Notes: a model not told the origin generated them from the letters alone. DNA of 64,000 bases from Sphingobacterium athyrii (GCF_003071065.1 NZ_QCXX01000001.1:1360971-1424970), one strand, 5' to 3'; positions 35,316 to 46,012 are shown, counted from the stretch's first letter. A program made the numbers and translations.

Positions 35316-36056
35316 TTATCCGATATTTTCGGCATAATACAGATCAGAAAAAATCTTTGATAGTTTTGAAGGATCCTCCCGCCAGGCATTGTACATCCCT
35401 TGCCCCATTTCATCAGGTATAATATCCAAATTTCCTTCGTCTACAGATTTCAATATCTTAATGGCAACACTATCAGGATCAGGCATATCCCAATCACTCC
35501 CCTTGTTCATATCCGTATCAATTGCTCCGGGATTGACTGCGTGTACATCGATTCCATCTTTGGCTAATTCGATGCGGACAGACTGTGTTGCAGAATAAAG
35601 GGCCGCTTTGGAGGCGGCATACCCAGCAATGGATGGTAAGGGGGAGTACGCTGCAATTGAAACGATGTTAATGATTTTGGCCGGACGATTTTTTTTCAAG
35701 ATAGATGCAAATGCGCGCATCATCTTTATTGTTCCGAAATAATTCACCTTCATATCATTGTCCATTCCCAACAGATCGCCATCTAAAATATTCCCCGTAT
35801 TTAAAATACCCGCATTATTAATGAGGATTTCAGTGTCCCCGGCAACAGCAGCAATTGTTTTGATCTGTCCATCGTCTGTAATATCCAGGGATAATGCTAT
35901 GACTCTATTGTCATCGAACGATGGCAATGTATTCAAGTCTCTACAGGTGGCATATACCTTTTTCACATCATGATCCAAAAGAGCTTTTACCAATGCTCGC
36001 CCTATCCCCCTATTCGCCCCCGTGATGAGAATAACTTTATCTTTAAAAATCTTCAT
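35316..36056 (-). CDS. Short-chain dehydrogenase/reductase
   Basis: 246-residue NAD(P)-dependent SDR. The cofactor loop is ILITGANRGIGRAL, NNAG follows in ILINNAGIL, and the active site is Ser...YAASKAAL (YxxxK). SDRs of this type act on ketones or alcohols; no specific substrate is suggested. Single gene. Confidence 0.92.
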   Translation of the reverse strand: MKIFKDKVILITGANRGIGRALVKALLDHDVKKVYATCRDLNTLPSFDDNRVIALSLDITDDGQIKTIAAVAGDTEILINNAGILNTGNILDGDLLGMDNDMKVNYFGTIKMMRAFASILKKNRPAKIINIVSIAAYSPLPSIAGYAASKAALYSATQSVRIELAKDGIDVHAVNPGAIDTDMNKGSDWDMPDPDSVAIKILKSVDEGNLDIIPDEMGQGMYNAWREDPSKLSKIFSDLYYAENIG

Positions 36057-36404
36057 ATTGTTTTATGTATTAGTTAACACAAAGCTATTTTAAAAGATGC
36101 AAGCATAAAATCCGAAACTTGCTACATTTTTGTTCCCCATGATCATGAAGACTCAAAAGCCCAGAAAGTTATTTTTATTCTTGTTTTGAAATTCAGAAAT
36201 CTCCACATGCGGTAGGCTATCCAATAGCATCTGGTCCTAAAAAATACAATCAGATAAAAACTGTAAAGAACAAGCTACATCATGTAAAAATACACCTACA
36301 ATTGAAAAATGAGTTTCAATATAAAACTAACGCTACTTTAAAAAAAGTAATATTTGTTGTCGGTATCGTCCCGAAAAATAAGACACATCCCACAAATCAA
36401 AATA

Positions 36405-36647
36405 ATGATGAAAACAAAAACTGATGATAAAAATCCAGAGCCAAAGAAAATCAGACTTCAATTAGCAATTTCCGAAATTATGAATGGCTATTTGTTATTG
36501 GATGAAGCAGTGGCCAAATATGACGTTCCAGCATCGAGCATTATCCAAGGTCTTAAGAAGATTCAGAAACTAAAGAAAGAGGCTGCACGCCCCAATCAGC
36601 AAGAAAGCCAGATCATAAAGCCTACTCCCCCGAAAAATGCGAAATAA
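36405..36647 (+). CDS. Small HTH-like protein
   Basis: 80 residues. IRLQLAISEIMNGYLLLDEA followed by VAKYDVPASSIIQGLKKI resembles the helix-turn-helix of transposase OrfA proteins (EAAxKYGVSxSTIxxWIKK), with charged tails. It may be a free-standing DNA-binding protein or an IS fragment. It ends 4 bases from the convergent GNAT gene. An upstream ATG at 36354 is less likely. Confidence 0.5.
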   Translation: MMKTKTDDKNPEPKKIRLQLAISEIMNGYLLLDEAVAKYDVPASSIIQGLKKIQKLKKEAARPNQQESQIIKPTPPKNAK

Positions 36648-36651
36648 TGAG

Positions 36652-37077
36652 TTAATTATAACTCATATGTAAGATCGGATATGATTTTCCTTGTCCATCT
36701 AAAGCTGACTTTTTGACAACATTGAACCCCATATACTTATAAAAATCCACCGCCTGGGTATTTTGTTCATTTACATCTACTTTCGTCACATTTAAGCTCC
36801 CCATTGCATAAGAAATAAGTATTTTCCCAATACCTTTACCCCGAAAATCATTGTGAACAAATAACATTTCAAGGCTATCTCCCGAAATTCCCATAAAGCC
36901 AACTAAAGCTCCATTTTCTTCATATCCTAATAATACCACATGTTCAAAATATACGGGCATTTGTTCTTTGTAATAGCTAAAGTCTTCCTCTTTCAGAAAA
37001 TCATGGGTGCTCTTTACTGCGCTCTCCCAGATAGCTATCAGATCCGGATAATCTACTACTTCAATTTTTCTAATCAT
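36652..37077 (-). CDS. GNAT-family N-acetyltransferase
   Basis: 141 residues. The acetyl-CoA loop is NDFRGKGIGKILI (R/QxxGxG/A), followed by VNEQNTQAVDFYKYMGF, both typical GNAT motifs. It resembles YjaB-type acetyltransferases. Substrate unknown. The start at 37077 (MIRKIEVVDYPDL) is preferred because the fold begins there. Confidence 0.88.
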   Translation of the reverse strand: MIRKIEVVDYPDLIAIWESAVKSTHDFLKEEDFSYYKEQMPVYFEHVVLLGYEENGALVGFMGISGDSLEMLFVHNDFRGKGIGKILISYAMGSLNVTKVDVNEQNTQAVDFYKYMGFNVVKKSALDGQGKSYPILHMSYN

Positions 37078-37313
37078 AACGGCAAATTTTATAAGCACAA
37101 AAGGCTGGTTTGAGCTGTCGACGAAAAATCATATTACTTATTCAATCTGATATGACAACAAAAAATATTTCTCCCCCATTTAACTACTCCCGTTTAATCG
37201 CACAGCGATTTGTATCGCGTAAATCGACCTATGTGTTCTACTTATAGTTTTAAATTAAAATTAATGTAATAAAATTACAATTATTGCTATATTTCATATA
37301 ATAAATTATTTCT

Positions 37314-37646
37314 ATGACAAGGTCTACCGCATTCTTACTTAAAACAGCTTTGTTTTTCGGTTTTCTATCGAATGTACTTAGCATAAATACATTTGCTCAA
37401 AAAGCGCCAAAGATCTACTATGCTACTTTATCCGAGGGAGTAAAACTTTATGCAACTCCTAGTATACAGGCCGATGCCTTAGCGACTGTTGCTTATGGCT
37501 CACAAGTTACATTCAGTAATTCGGATATAGACCAACTGGAAATGGTAAACAATTCGTTGGTCATAAATGGCACAATGAAAATACACTTTAAAAACTTTCA
37601 ATCCGATTTCTTCAAACAAGAAGTAACAAAACCAAACGGCCTGTAA
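37314..37646 (+). CDS. Small secreted protein, function unknown
   Basis: 110 residues with a signal peptide (FLLKTALFFGFLSNVLSINTFAQ). The mature part (LYATPSIQADALATVAYGSQ) has an SH3b-like beginning: a short module seen in envelope proteins. Possibly truncated. It precedes another secreted protein by 35 bases. Confidence 0.6.
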   Translation: MTRSTAFLLKTALFFGFLSNVLSINTFAQKAPKIYYATLSEGVKLYATPSIQADALATVAYGSQVTFSNSDIDQLEMVNNSLVINGTMKIHFKNFQSDFFKQEVTKPNGL

Positions 37647-37681
37647 CCACTACCGGCAAAAAATTAAATACTTGAGCATAT

Positions 37682-38713
37682 ATGATATACAGAAATTGTG
37701 GCGTTTTTTCTTTTTTAATCAGTGTTTTAATTTACCTTATCCCAATGAAGGGAATAGCACAAATGGAATCTTTCTATCATGTCACACCGATGGCGATTGC
37801 AGGCTATTTCACAAAGACCATATTCCCTTTCAATCCTACGTTTATAAAGGCAAAAAAGGTAAAAAACATAACTGTTAAAAGTCGGGAAAATGGAATTTTT
37901 AATTGTTATACATTTAATTCCAATGGTCTTTTAATGAGCATAAGCATGACTCGGTACGATCAAGAGAAAAAGGATACCGTCTTTTACACAACATATAGCT
38001 ATCAGGCAAATGGCTTTATTGCCAAAGAAGCGCGGATTGATTATCACAGTGGTATCGTAAAAATAAAGGTATACGGCTACGACGAAAAAAATCGTATTGA
38101 TAACATCAGAATCTTTTCATTGAATGCACAGATGCCTAATCAAACGCAGAATAATGATCGGATGGGCGAACCAGTTGCCGGTATCGATCAGCTTATTCTT
38201 AAAGGATCATGGCCAGATGAAAAGCTGTTAAATAACATGATCCGTGAAAATAAGTTCTCTTCATGGCAGTATCGTTATTATACAGAAAACAAATTTGAGG
38301 TAGAAGAACGGACAGAGTTTTTCGATTTTATGAAAAATGGGGGGAGTCAAGACACCTGTTATCAAAAAATAACCTATTACCATTTAAATAATCATCCTGT
38401 CGCTCAATTCCTTCATTTTGGTTGCGCAGCTAAGACAATACCATCTGAACAATATGAATTCAAAGAAGGCCTCCTATCCGAAATTCATGAAACAGATGCA
38501 GACGTTGCACCTAAAAGTGAAAAATACAGTTACGATAAAAACAGAAATCTGCTTTCGATGCAAAATATCCGGAATGGGCAAAAAGTAAGCGAACTAATTA
38601 TGACATATAATCAAAAGGGCTTTTTAACCACGATACAGCGAAAATCTGAAACTGCCAAAATGGCCCAATATTTTGAAGATCGCATCCTTGATCTGAGCTA
38701 TACTTTTTATTGA
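37682..38713 (+). CDS. Secreted protein with beta-strand repeats, function unknown
   Basis: 343 residues with a signal-like N-terminus (FSFLISVLIYLIPMKGIAQ). Repeated short strands such as YTFNSNGLLMSI, YSYQANGFIAKEA, YGYDEKNRIDNI and YSYDKNRNLLSM resemble the YD/RHS-like repeats of Bacteroidota surface proteins. No enzyme motif was seen. Probably an operon with the preceding small gene. Confidence 0.65.
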   Translation: MIYRNCGVFSFLISVLIYLIPMKGIAQMESFYHVTPMAIAGYFTKTIFPFNPTFIKAKKVKNITVKSRENGIFNCYTFNSNGLLMSISMTRYDQEKKDTVFYTTYSYQANGFIAKEARIDYHSGIVKIKVYGYDEKNRIDNIRIFSLNAQMPNQTQNNDRMGEPVAGIDQLILKGSWPDEKLLNNMIRENKFSSWQYRYYTENKFEVEERTEFFDFMKNGGSQDTCYQKITYYHLNNHPVAQFLHFGCAAKTIPSEQYEFKEGLLSEIHETDADVAPKSEKYSYDKNRNLLSMQNIRNGQKVSELIMTYNQKGFLTTIQRKSETAKMAQYFEDRILDLSYTFY

Positions 38714-39150
38714 AAATCATACTGATATTAACCATTTTTTTTCACCTGTATAAATTTCTTTTCCAATTGTAATGAAGCAATCAGATTTATTCATTTCCCT
38801 GTGTACATCTCTACTTGTATCGCTATATATTTAAATCTTGAAAATGAAGATAATCATGGCTCTAATTCTCAAATTGTAAAAGAAAGATGCCGCTTTGTAA
38901 ATTCTTCGGATTTATTTTAAAGCAGTCATTAACTTAGGAATACCATATGAAATACGTAGCTATTTTAATTAAACTAGCACTAACGAAAGGGAACGATGTA
39001 CCCGATTTGAAGAAGTTTATAATTATCCGCATAATTTTAGCCAACTATATAGTTTTGCAAAGAAGTACGGTCCAAAATCATCAAGCATAAATTTCTAATT
39101 GGTGCTTAAAAAATAAAAAACTGTACATTAAGACATAGCTATAATTTACA
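38714..39150. other. Intergenic region with a possible 47-residue frame
   Basis: 437 bases between convergent genes. An ATG frame at 38947-39090 (plus) encodes a 47-residue basic peptide (MKYVAILIKLALTKGNDVPD...), unsupported by any family. No terminator hairpin was recognised. Confidence 0.3.
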
Positions 39151-40512
39151 CTACGCCAGATTGGGATGTTGCCAAGGCGTTCGATAAGGTCTTTTCAATA
39201 ATTTGGTCGCTTCTGGATCATCGGTACATATTTTTTTTTCAGGATCATAGCGCAATGGTCTATTTAATTGCATCGAAATATTAGCGAGGATACAACAGGC
39301 TGTCGATATATACCCCTCTTCAATGTCAGCCACGGGCGGTCGATCATGTTCTATTGCAGACAATAGATCCAATAGATGTTGTCGTGTAGCTGGAGCTGTA
39401 TGCAGTTCAATTCGAGGTTCCTCCAAATCTTCCGGAAATTTTTCTTTTTCATAAACAACATCTTTTTTAATGGGAGTGCCCTTACCTACTGGAATAAATT
39501 CATATTTCATCACACTTCCCTTTAACGTTCCTTTATCGCCATAGATAATAAACGCCCAAGGGTATTCGGGATCCACAGGACCACCCCAGGTACGATGTTG
39601 CCATACACAATTTAGCTCATCATATTCGAATACCGCTGTCTGTGTATCCGCAATAGTCGACTTTCCCTCCTGTTGCACGTAAATCCCTCCTGTCGCGCTA
39701 ATTTTCTTTGGCCACTTGAGTTGTAACAACCAACGAACCGTGTCAAACATATGCATCCCCATATCGCCCGTAATACCATTACCGTATTCCATAAAAGTTC
39801 GCCACCATCCCCCGTGAGGTAAGCCATCGTAAGGACGTAAAGGAGCAGGGCCTGTCCACATCTCATAGTCAAGAAAATCCGGCACCGGTTCCACTGGAGG
39901 GTTTCCATTCCTTCGCATATGATAATAACAGCACATCTCCACATGCGATATCTTACCGAGTAATCCTTGGTCTATTACCTGCTTTTTAGCATCAATCAGA
40001 TGCGCTGTACTTCGTCTTTGCGTTCCTACCTGCACCTTCTTATTATATTTCCGCGCGTATCGAAGTATCGCTTCTCCCTCCAGTACATCTACACTAATGG
40101 GCTTTTGTAAATAGATATGCGCTCCTGAACGTATCGCATCTATCGCCTGTCTTGCATGCCAATGATCAGGCGTACCAATCAGAATGAGATCGAATTGATT
40201 ATCAGCAAGCATTTTCCTGTAATCTTTGTAGAGCTTTGGAATCTGTCCCGAGCGTTGGCGTTCCCCGACCAGTCGTCCCGCCTCCTGCAAATGCCGGCTA
40301 TCCACATCGCAAATCGCAACTACATTGACATCGCAGACCTGCATCAGTCTAAATAGATCGCTTTTCCCATACCAGCCCGCTCCGATCAGTCCAACCTTGA
40401 TATTTTTAGGCGGACGTTCAAAAGGCAATCCTTTAGCTTCTAAAGCAGATAAGGTAACAAAAGCACTTGTCCCCAGAATGAATTTTCTTCGGTTCAGTGT
40501 GTAATCAACCAT
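39151..40512 (-). CDS. Exported Gfo/Idh/MocA-family oxidoreductase
   Basis: 453-residue NAD(P) enzyme. The N-terminus (NRRKFILGTSAFVTLSALEA) resembles a Tat signal, so it may be periplasmic. The Rossmann motif is VGLIGAGWYGKS, and YLQKPISVD is the EKP-type active-site loop, with GDMGMHMFDTVRWLL further on. Family members oxidise or reduce sugars and cyclitols. It ends the SusC-SusD-fasciclin operon, 96 bases after the fasciclin gene, so its substrate likely comes through SusCD. Confidence 0.9.
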   Translation of the reverse strand: MVDYTLNRRKFILGTSAFVTLSALEAKGLPFERPPKNIKVGLIGAGWYGKSDLFRLMQVCDVNVVAICDVDSRHLQEAGRLVGERQRSGQIPKLYKDYRKMLADNQFDLILIGTPDHWHARQAIDAIRSGAHIYLQKPISVDVLEGEAILRYARKYNKKVQVGTQRRSTAHLIDAKKQVIDQGLLGKISHVEMCCYYHMRRNGNPPVEPVPDFLDYEMWTGPAPLRPYDGLPHGGWWRTFMEYGNGITGDMGMHMFDTVRWLLQLKWPKKISATGGIYVQQEGKSTIADTQTAVFEYDELNCVWQHRTWGGPVDPEYPWAFIIYGDKGTLKGSVMKYEFIPVGKGTPIKKDVVYEKEKFPEDLEEPRIELHTAPATRQHLLDLLSAIEHDRPPVADIEEGYISTACCILANISMQLNRPLRYDPEKKICTDDPEATKLLKRPYRTPWQHPNLA

Positions 40513-40608
40513 AATTTATTGGCATATTGTTTAGTATAAGACAAAACAATAAACTGAACATAATGTTTGTATACAGGACATTCTGGAGAAAAAAGGCCAT
40601 CAATATAC

Positions 40609-41187
40609 CTATTTCGTCTTCTCGGATAAAAAAACAATGTGATCAACGATATGGATGACACCATTATCCGGTACTAAATTAGATGTACGGATTTGCCATT
40701 GGTTATTGGTCCCTTCATTGATAAGCCCGACATAGGTACTGGTATGGGACAAGTACATTATTTCACCTTTTTCAGTCGTATAAGCAATTGGTTTGTTACT
40801 CGGAGCCAAGACAGGATCGCTAAAATTCACTACCGCCTTTACAATATGATAACGCAAAATATCCTTCAATATCGGTACCGGAACAGCGGCAATATTGTCG
40901 TATTTATTTTCTTTTAGATATGCTGTAAAAGCTTGATTGGTGGGCAGAATAAAGGTCGCTTTTTCTGTACGTTCATACAATGTTTCATCCTTACATTGCA
41001 AGATAACTTGTTTCAGTAAGGACAACGAATCCTTCCCCTGAATATATGTCCATGCTGACATATTCAATTTACTATTGTCGTCCGCGTAGTCATATTCAAA
41101 GCTTTCTTGTATTTCGCAACTAGAGAACAATGACAGCGTACCAAAACCGCATAGAAAAAAAATAACGATATATTTTATCTTCTTCAT
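40609..41187 (-). CDS. Fasciclin-domain lipoprotein
   Basis: 192 residues. A lipoprotein signal ends SLFSSCEIQ. A fasciclin/FAS1 domain follows: ATFILPTNQAFTAYL, IPILKDILRYHIV-like PVPILKDILRYHIVKAVV, and LVPDNGVIHIVDHIVF. FAS1 domains mediate adhesion or ligand binding. The start at 41187 lies 4 bases past the susD stop. It probably assists the SusCD system on the surface. Confidence 0.85.
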   Translation of the reverse strand: MKKIKYIVIFFLCGFGTLSLFSSCEIQESFEYDYADDNSKLNMSAWTYIQGKDSLSLLKQVILQCKDETLYERTEKATFILPTNQAFTAYLKENKYDNIAAVPVPILKDILRYHIVKAVVNFSDPVLAPSNKPIAYTTEKGEIMYLSHTSTYVGLINEGTNNQWQIRTSNLVPDNGVIHIVDHIVFLSEKTK

Positions 41188-41191
41188 AAGA

Positions 41192-42568
41192 TTATCTATA
41201 AAATTCATTTTGTTGCAAATTTGGGTTTTTAAGAAGTTCACCTTCGTGTATTGGCCACAGCAAATTTTGTTTATCGGAGAGGCCATTGATCGGTTTCATT
41301 GTCGAAATAGCGGTTTCACTTCGCAGGAGATCAAACCAACGATGTCCCTCAAAACAAAGTTCTACAGATCGCTCGTGCAAAATACTAGCAACTAAACTTC
41401 CGAATTGGCTTTGCGCCTTATTTTGATCTAAAGCGGGAAGCCCTGCACGGATGCGGATCGGGTTTAGTAAGTCCAATGCTTCGACAGGCTGATTTAAATG
41501 GGCATGGGCTTCGGACTTTAGTAATAGGATATCGGCCAATCGTGTTAATACAATATTGCCGGCTGAGGGTTCTGGGCTCTCATCATTAAATCCTTGTCCA
41601 AAAAACTTCCATATCTTACGGGGCTGAATCTGAGACACATCGTAAATACGAGGCTTGCGAAGATCGTCGGGTTCGATTGATGCAATAAAACCCGCACTGG
41701 GTACATAATCACTATCCGATCCATTGGCATACCACACGCGGAGGTTATTGGGTTGTACTTCATTGTATCCGACCTCAAAAATACTTTCGGTACTACTTCC
41801 TTTTACAAAGATGTTATTCCAATCCTCAATTGGCACCAAGGCATATTGCGGGTCTGCGAGTACTTTTTCAGCCATTTCAATCGCCTTCGCATATTTTTTT
41901 TGCCACATATAGAGTTGCGTCAGAAAAGCATAAGCTGCTCCTTTGGTAATCAGTACACGGTTTCTGGCGCCCGAATAGTTTGTGGCACAATTCTCCGTTG
42001 CCAAAATTAAATCTGCTTCAACCTTGGCTAATACCTCCGCCTCAGTGTTCTTCTTGACAAATAGGTCCTGATCCAATCCCTCATATGGTTCCGTAACCAA
42101 AGGTACCTGCCCCCATATTCGAACCAAGTAAAAATAAGCTAGTGCCCTTAAGGCATGAGCCTGGCCAAGTAACTGATTTTTAAGTTCGCTATCTTCAGTT
42201 CCGAATGCCTGCGGAATATATTTGATCGCATAGTTCGCCCGGGATATAAGCGTATAAAAATTATCCCAACGTGCCGAATTGATAATCGGAGTCAGTGTGT
42301 TCTGTTGCAGAGCAGCAGGATCACCGGCATGACGGGTCATAATATTATCGGCCCGCCCTTCTCCCCAGTAAGCAAAATTCTGGCGAAAAAGAGATTGCAG
42401 GCCATTATAGATGCCATTGACACCAGCCTGCGCATCACTGGGCTTTTTATAGTAGCCCTGTCCAGAGACATTACTAATAGGTTCCTTATCCAGCAACGAA
42501 TTTGAACAACCGATAACGGATAAAAATAGAAGAGAACAAAATGTATATTTTAACAATTTTTTCATCAC
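41192..42568 (-). CDS. SusD/RagB-family nutrient-binding lipoprotein
   Basis: 458 residues with a lipobox (LSVIGCSNSLLDKEP). The SusD TPR-like fold shows FYTLISRANYAIKYI, QLLGQAHALRALAYFYLVR and LCFEGHRWFDLLR; the end LLWPIHEGELLKNPNLQQNE is the usual SusD tail. It sits on the outer membrane and caps the SusC pore encoded just upstream. The start codon lies 7 bases after the susC stop. Confidence 0.94.
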   Translation of the reverse strand: MMKKLLKYTFCSLLFLSVIGCSNSLLDKEPISNVSGQGYYKKPSDAQAGVNGIYNGLQSLFRQNFAYWGEGRADNIMTRHAGDPAALQQNTLTPIINSARWDNFYTLISRANYAIKYIPQAFGTEDSELKNQLLGQAHALRALAYFYLVRIWGQVPLVTEPYEGLDQDLFVKKNTEAEVLAKVEADLILATENCATNYSGARNRVLITKGAAYAFLTQLYMWQKKYAKAIEMAEKVLADPQYALVPIEDWNNIFVKGSSTESIFEVGYNEVQPNNLRVWYANGSDSDYVPSAGFIASIEPDDLRKPRIYDVSQIQPRKIWKFFGQGFNDESPEPSAGNIVLTRLADILLLKSEAHAHLNQPVEALDLLNPIRIRAGLPALDQNKAQSQFGSLVASILHERSVELCFEGHRWFDLLRSETAISTMKPINGLSDKQNLLWPIHEGELLKNPNLQQNEFYR

Positions 42569-42574
42569 AATTTA

Positions 42575-45500
42575 TTAAAGTCCAAGGATTAAACCAAACA
42601 TAAATGTGCGGCTTTGTGGATATGAGCCCTCATCCAACCCTACACGAAGACCAGAATAGGAATTGACGTCCGGATCAAATCCTGTATACTTTGTCCAGGT
42701 AATCAGATTTGTAGCAGTAACAAAAGCATCGAGCTTACGCAAACCGATACGTTTGCTCCAGGTGGGGTCAAAAGAATACCTCAAATTGATGTTTTTTAAC
42801 TTCAGATAAGAACCATCTTCGACCCACCGACTTTGCACCCGACTATCAGATTGTTTTGGATCATCCCGGATCAATCGAGGAAAATCTGTTTGATCTCCCT
42901 GTTCCCGCCAGCGATTAAGAGCATCTGTAGACAGATTATTATAACGAACAATTGAATTTCGCTGATGATTCAACTCACTATAAATCTGATTGCCGACTGA
43001 ATATTGAAAAAACACATTCAAATGAAAATTCTTATAACTAAAATCATTGGAGATCCCGCCGAAATACTTCGGTTCAGCATAGCCGATAATCTCGCGGTCA
43101 TTTTGATCAATAATATTATCATTGTTCAGATCTTTCCAAATGGGATCTCCACCTTCAAATACAGGTCCATTCGCACCATTTGTTACCCCACTTGTATTGT
43201 CTTCATCACGTGCATATACACCAAGAAAACGCCAACCATAAAATACACCGATAGGCAAACCCTCCTGCAGAATATGGAAAGCACCATTTTGAATATGGCC
43301 GCCAGTCAGAAGATTCTTAGGCAACGATGTAACTTTATTTCTATTTAAGCTGACGTTTATATTTGTGTTCCAACTAAAAGCTCCCTCCAGATTACGGGTC
43401 TGTAGGCTAAACTCTAATCCTCGATTCTCAATAGATCCTATATTTTGTGTAATAAATTCAAATCCCGTAGTCCCAGGCATGGGCACATTATAAAGCAGAT
43501 CTTTCGTTTTCTTCAAGTAGGCATCGGTAGAAAACAGGATTCTATTTTTTAAAAAGCCAAGCTCTAACCCGAGGTTATATTGACGCGTTGTTTCCCAAGT
43601 AAGGCTCGGATTGGGCATTACTGTCGGTGCAGCTCCCGAAAAATCCAAATAGTTCGTTCCTAAAGTAAACTCTCCTCTCGCAGCATAATCACCGATGGCC
43701 TCGTTTCCGGTACTTCCAAGGCTAAAACGAAGCTTACCATCGCTAAGCCAACCCAAATTCTTTATCCCTTTTTCTTCTACAAAACGCCAGCCCGCTGACG
43801 CAGAGGGAAAGAATCCAAAACGTCTGTTACGACCAAAACGGGAAGAACCGTCTGTACGAAGATTGAACTCCAACAAATATTTACCCTGATAATCATAAGT
43901 TACACGACCGAAATAAGAAAGCATGGCATGTTCGGAAGCAATATTTACACCTTGATTTGAAATGACAGATGCACCATTCAATGTACGGATATCATCACTT
44001 GGAAAATATTCTCCATCGAGACCTGTCCTGTCATAACGCCATTTCTGAAAACTCATTCCTAATACCGCTCCGATATTGTGTTCATTGGCTACATTTTTGG
44101 TATAGGTAAAATAGCTCTCATTGCCCCAGGTAAGGTTTCCGGAAGATCGTACAGCACCTTTATTATACCCCTCGCGGTAATCCAATATGGATGGCATAAA
44201 TTCATCTTCTTTCATTGAAATATAATCCAGGTTTACATTGCTTCGGAATTTAAGATCTTTATAAAGATCAATTTCCAGATATTGGCTTCCAACGATGCGA
44301 TTACTCTTGTTCAGGTTTGTTGCAAACAAAGCCATCCCAACGGGATTCCGCTGTCCGATCATATAACCATTCAGTGATCCATTGGGTAGATACATCGACA
44401 TAATAGGTGGCCGTATCAGTAAACTCCGGATAATACTCAGATTCCCTGAACCCGCAGCATTTGTCCGGTTGTTGACTGCATTTGTATAGGAAATACTCTG
44501 CCCTATCCTGATCCGATCGGAAATCGTAAAGTCGACATTCAATCGGGAGGTAAATCGCTTGTAATTGGAATTCAATATCACACCATCCTGATCCAAATAT
44601 GATGAACTCCAGGCATATTTTGTCCCTTGATTCCCTCCCCGTACAGAGAGATCTAACTTATATTGTTTTGCTGAACGCATCAACTCATCCTGCCAGTCTA
44701 CATCGCCATTGTTCATGGGATTGAGCGAATCTATAACCGTATAAAATGGTTCCTCAGGATTTGCCATCCCACGATAGGAATCTAGAACAGCTTCTCGATA
44801 TTGCCTCGCGTTCAAAACACTCAGTTTACGGGTTAGGGCACTCACTCCGGCAGTTGCATTCAAGATTACTTCGGGTCTGCCCTCAGCACCTCGTTTCGTC
44901 GTAATCATCACAACTCCATTGGCAGCTCTAGCCCCATAAATCGCAGTGGAAGCAGCATCTTTAAGAATCTCAATCGAAGCGATATCGTTCGGATTGATAT
45001 CCGTCATCGGATTCAGCCCGGAATTTTCAGTACCGTTTAAAGAAGAAATGGAATTGGATTCCAGTGGAATACCGTCTACAACAAAAAGCGGATTATTACC
45101 CGAGTTCAATGAAGAACTCCCCCGAACACGTATGCTCATCTCCCCACCGGGCGCGCCAGAATTGGACGTAACCTGCACGCCCGCGGCCCGTCCCTGTAAA
45201 ATTGAAATGGGATCCTGCAATGTTGTTTTGGCAATTTCTGAAGCGCCCACGGAAACGATAGATCCGGTTAGATTTCGTTTTTTCTGACGCCCATATCCCA
45301 CCACAACAGTCTCTTCCATCAAATTGGAAACAGCAACTAGTGCAATCGTGTAACTTGCACGTGAGTCTATTTTTATTGTCTGACTCGAATAGCCCACAAA
45401 TGAAAAAGTAATAGATTGCCCTATAGCCACATCATCTAATACAAAGCCCCCCCTTTTATCCGTACTCACCGTCACATTTTTTGTATTGCTGAGCTTTAAG

Positions 45501-45667
45501 GTGACTCCAAGTAAAGGCGACTTTGTGGTCGCATCAATCACGTTACCAGTGATCGTCTTTTGCTGAGCGCCCACAATCCCAGGAAAAATTAAAATACTGC
45601 ACAAAAAAAATAAGGATAAAACATAATATGGTCCTTGAAGGTTACACTGGTTAGCACTAAATTTCAT
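42575..45667 (-). CDS. SusC/RagA-family TonB-dependent outer-membrane transporter
   Basis: 1030 residues. After a signal peptide comes a carboxypeptidase-regulatory-like domain (ITGNVIDATTKSPLLGVTL), then ETVVVGYGRQKKRNLTGSI, the plug (PISILQGRAAGVQV, FVVDGIPLES, IEILKDAASTAIYGARAANG) and a beta-barrel ending with an aromatic-rich C-terminus. It imports a glycan or oligomer; the substrate is not evident, as no glycosidase is in the operon. No FecR/sigma or hybrid sensor is adjacent. Confidence 0.95.
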   Translation of the reverse strand: MKFSANQCNLQGPYYVLSLFFLCSILIFPGIVGAQQKTITGNVIDATTKSPLLGVTLKLSNTKNVTVSTDKRGGFVLDDVAIGQSITFSFVGYSSQTIKIDSRASYTIALVAVSNLMEETVVVGYGRQKKRNLTGSIVSVGASEIAKTTLQDPISILQGRAAGVQVTSNSGAPGGEMSIRVRGSSSLNSGNNPLFVVDGIPLESNSISSLNGTENSGLNPMTDINPNDIASIEILKDAASTAIYGARAANGVVMITTKRGAEGRPEVILNATAGVSALTRKLSVLNARQYREAVLDSYRGMANPEEPFYTVIDSLNPMNNGDVDWQDELMRSAKQYKLDLSVRGGNQGTKYAWSSSYLDQDGVILNSNYKRFTSRLNVDFTISDRIRIGQSISYTNAVNNRTNAAGSGNLSIIRSLLIRPPIMSMYLPNGSLNGYMIGQRNPVGMALFATNLNKSNRIVGSQYLEIDLYKDLKFRSNVNLDYISMKEDEFMPSILDYREGYNKGAVRSSGNLTWGNESYFTYTKNVANEHNIGAVLGMSFQKWRYDRTGLDGEYFPSDDIRTLNGASVISNQGVNIASEHAMLSYFGRVTYDYQGKYLLEFNLRTDGSSRFGRNRRFGFFPSASAGWRFVEEKGIKNLGWLSDGKLRFSLGSTGNEAIGDYAARGEFTLGTNYLDFSGAAPTVMPNPSLTWETTRQYNLGLELGFLKNRILFSTDAYLKKTKDLLYNVPMPGTTGFEFITQNIGSIENRGLEFSLQTRNLEGAFSWNTNINVSLNRNKVTSLPKNLLTGGHIQNGAFHILQEGLPIGVFYGWRFLGVYARDEDNTSGVTNGANGPVFEGGDPIWKDLNNDNIIDQNDREIIGYAEPKYFGGISNDFSYKNFHLNVFFQYSVGNQIYSELNHQRNSIVRYNNLSTDALNRWREQGDQTDFPRLIRDDPKQSDSRVQSRWVEDGSYLKLKNINLRYSFDPTWSKRIGLRKLDAFVTATNLITWTKYTGFDPDVNSYSGLRVGLDEGSYPQSRTFMFGLILGL

Positions 45668-46012
45668 ATGAAAACTTTAAGTTTATATCACATATTAACT
45701 ATCGATAACGATTAATAAAAAATATTTTAATGAAAACATTTACATTAAAACATTAAGCATTATCAAATAATTAACGTTTATAAAAAAACAATAGTATGTG
45801 TAGCGCTAATTTTAGTAACATTTATGTGACGAAGCCACTTTCAAGAAACATTATATTGTCCCACTATCTATTCATGAATACTGTTTTCTTTCCCAACCAA
45901 GTCAATAAAAATTCCAAATGGGTTTTTCAAAATTTTGACGAACATCAAACCGCAGACTGCCTTGCTTGCGGAAATTATCATAATTTCGAATAGAAGGTAT
46001 AAAGCAGGTCAT
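45668..46012. other. Upstream region of the SusC operon
   Basis: TATCGATA (45700-45707), part of ATCGATAACGAT (45701-45712), lies about 35 bases before the susC start and resembles LacI-type or similar operators. A 65-codon plus-strand frame at 45796-45993 (ending DCLACGNYHNFE) was not accepted as a gene. The rest is AT-rich. Confidence 0.4.

Noticed and set aside
36405..36647. Insertion sequence
   Set aside because: Only an HTH-like small protein is present; no transposase catalytic part, inverted repeats or target duplication seen.
45796..45993. 65-residue plus-strand gene
   Set aside because: No family, no ribosome site, and it lies in a promoter region; could be a remnant but unsupported.
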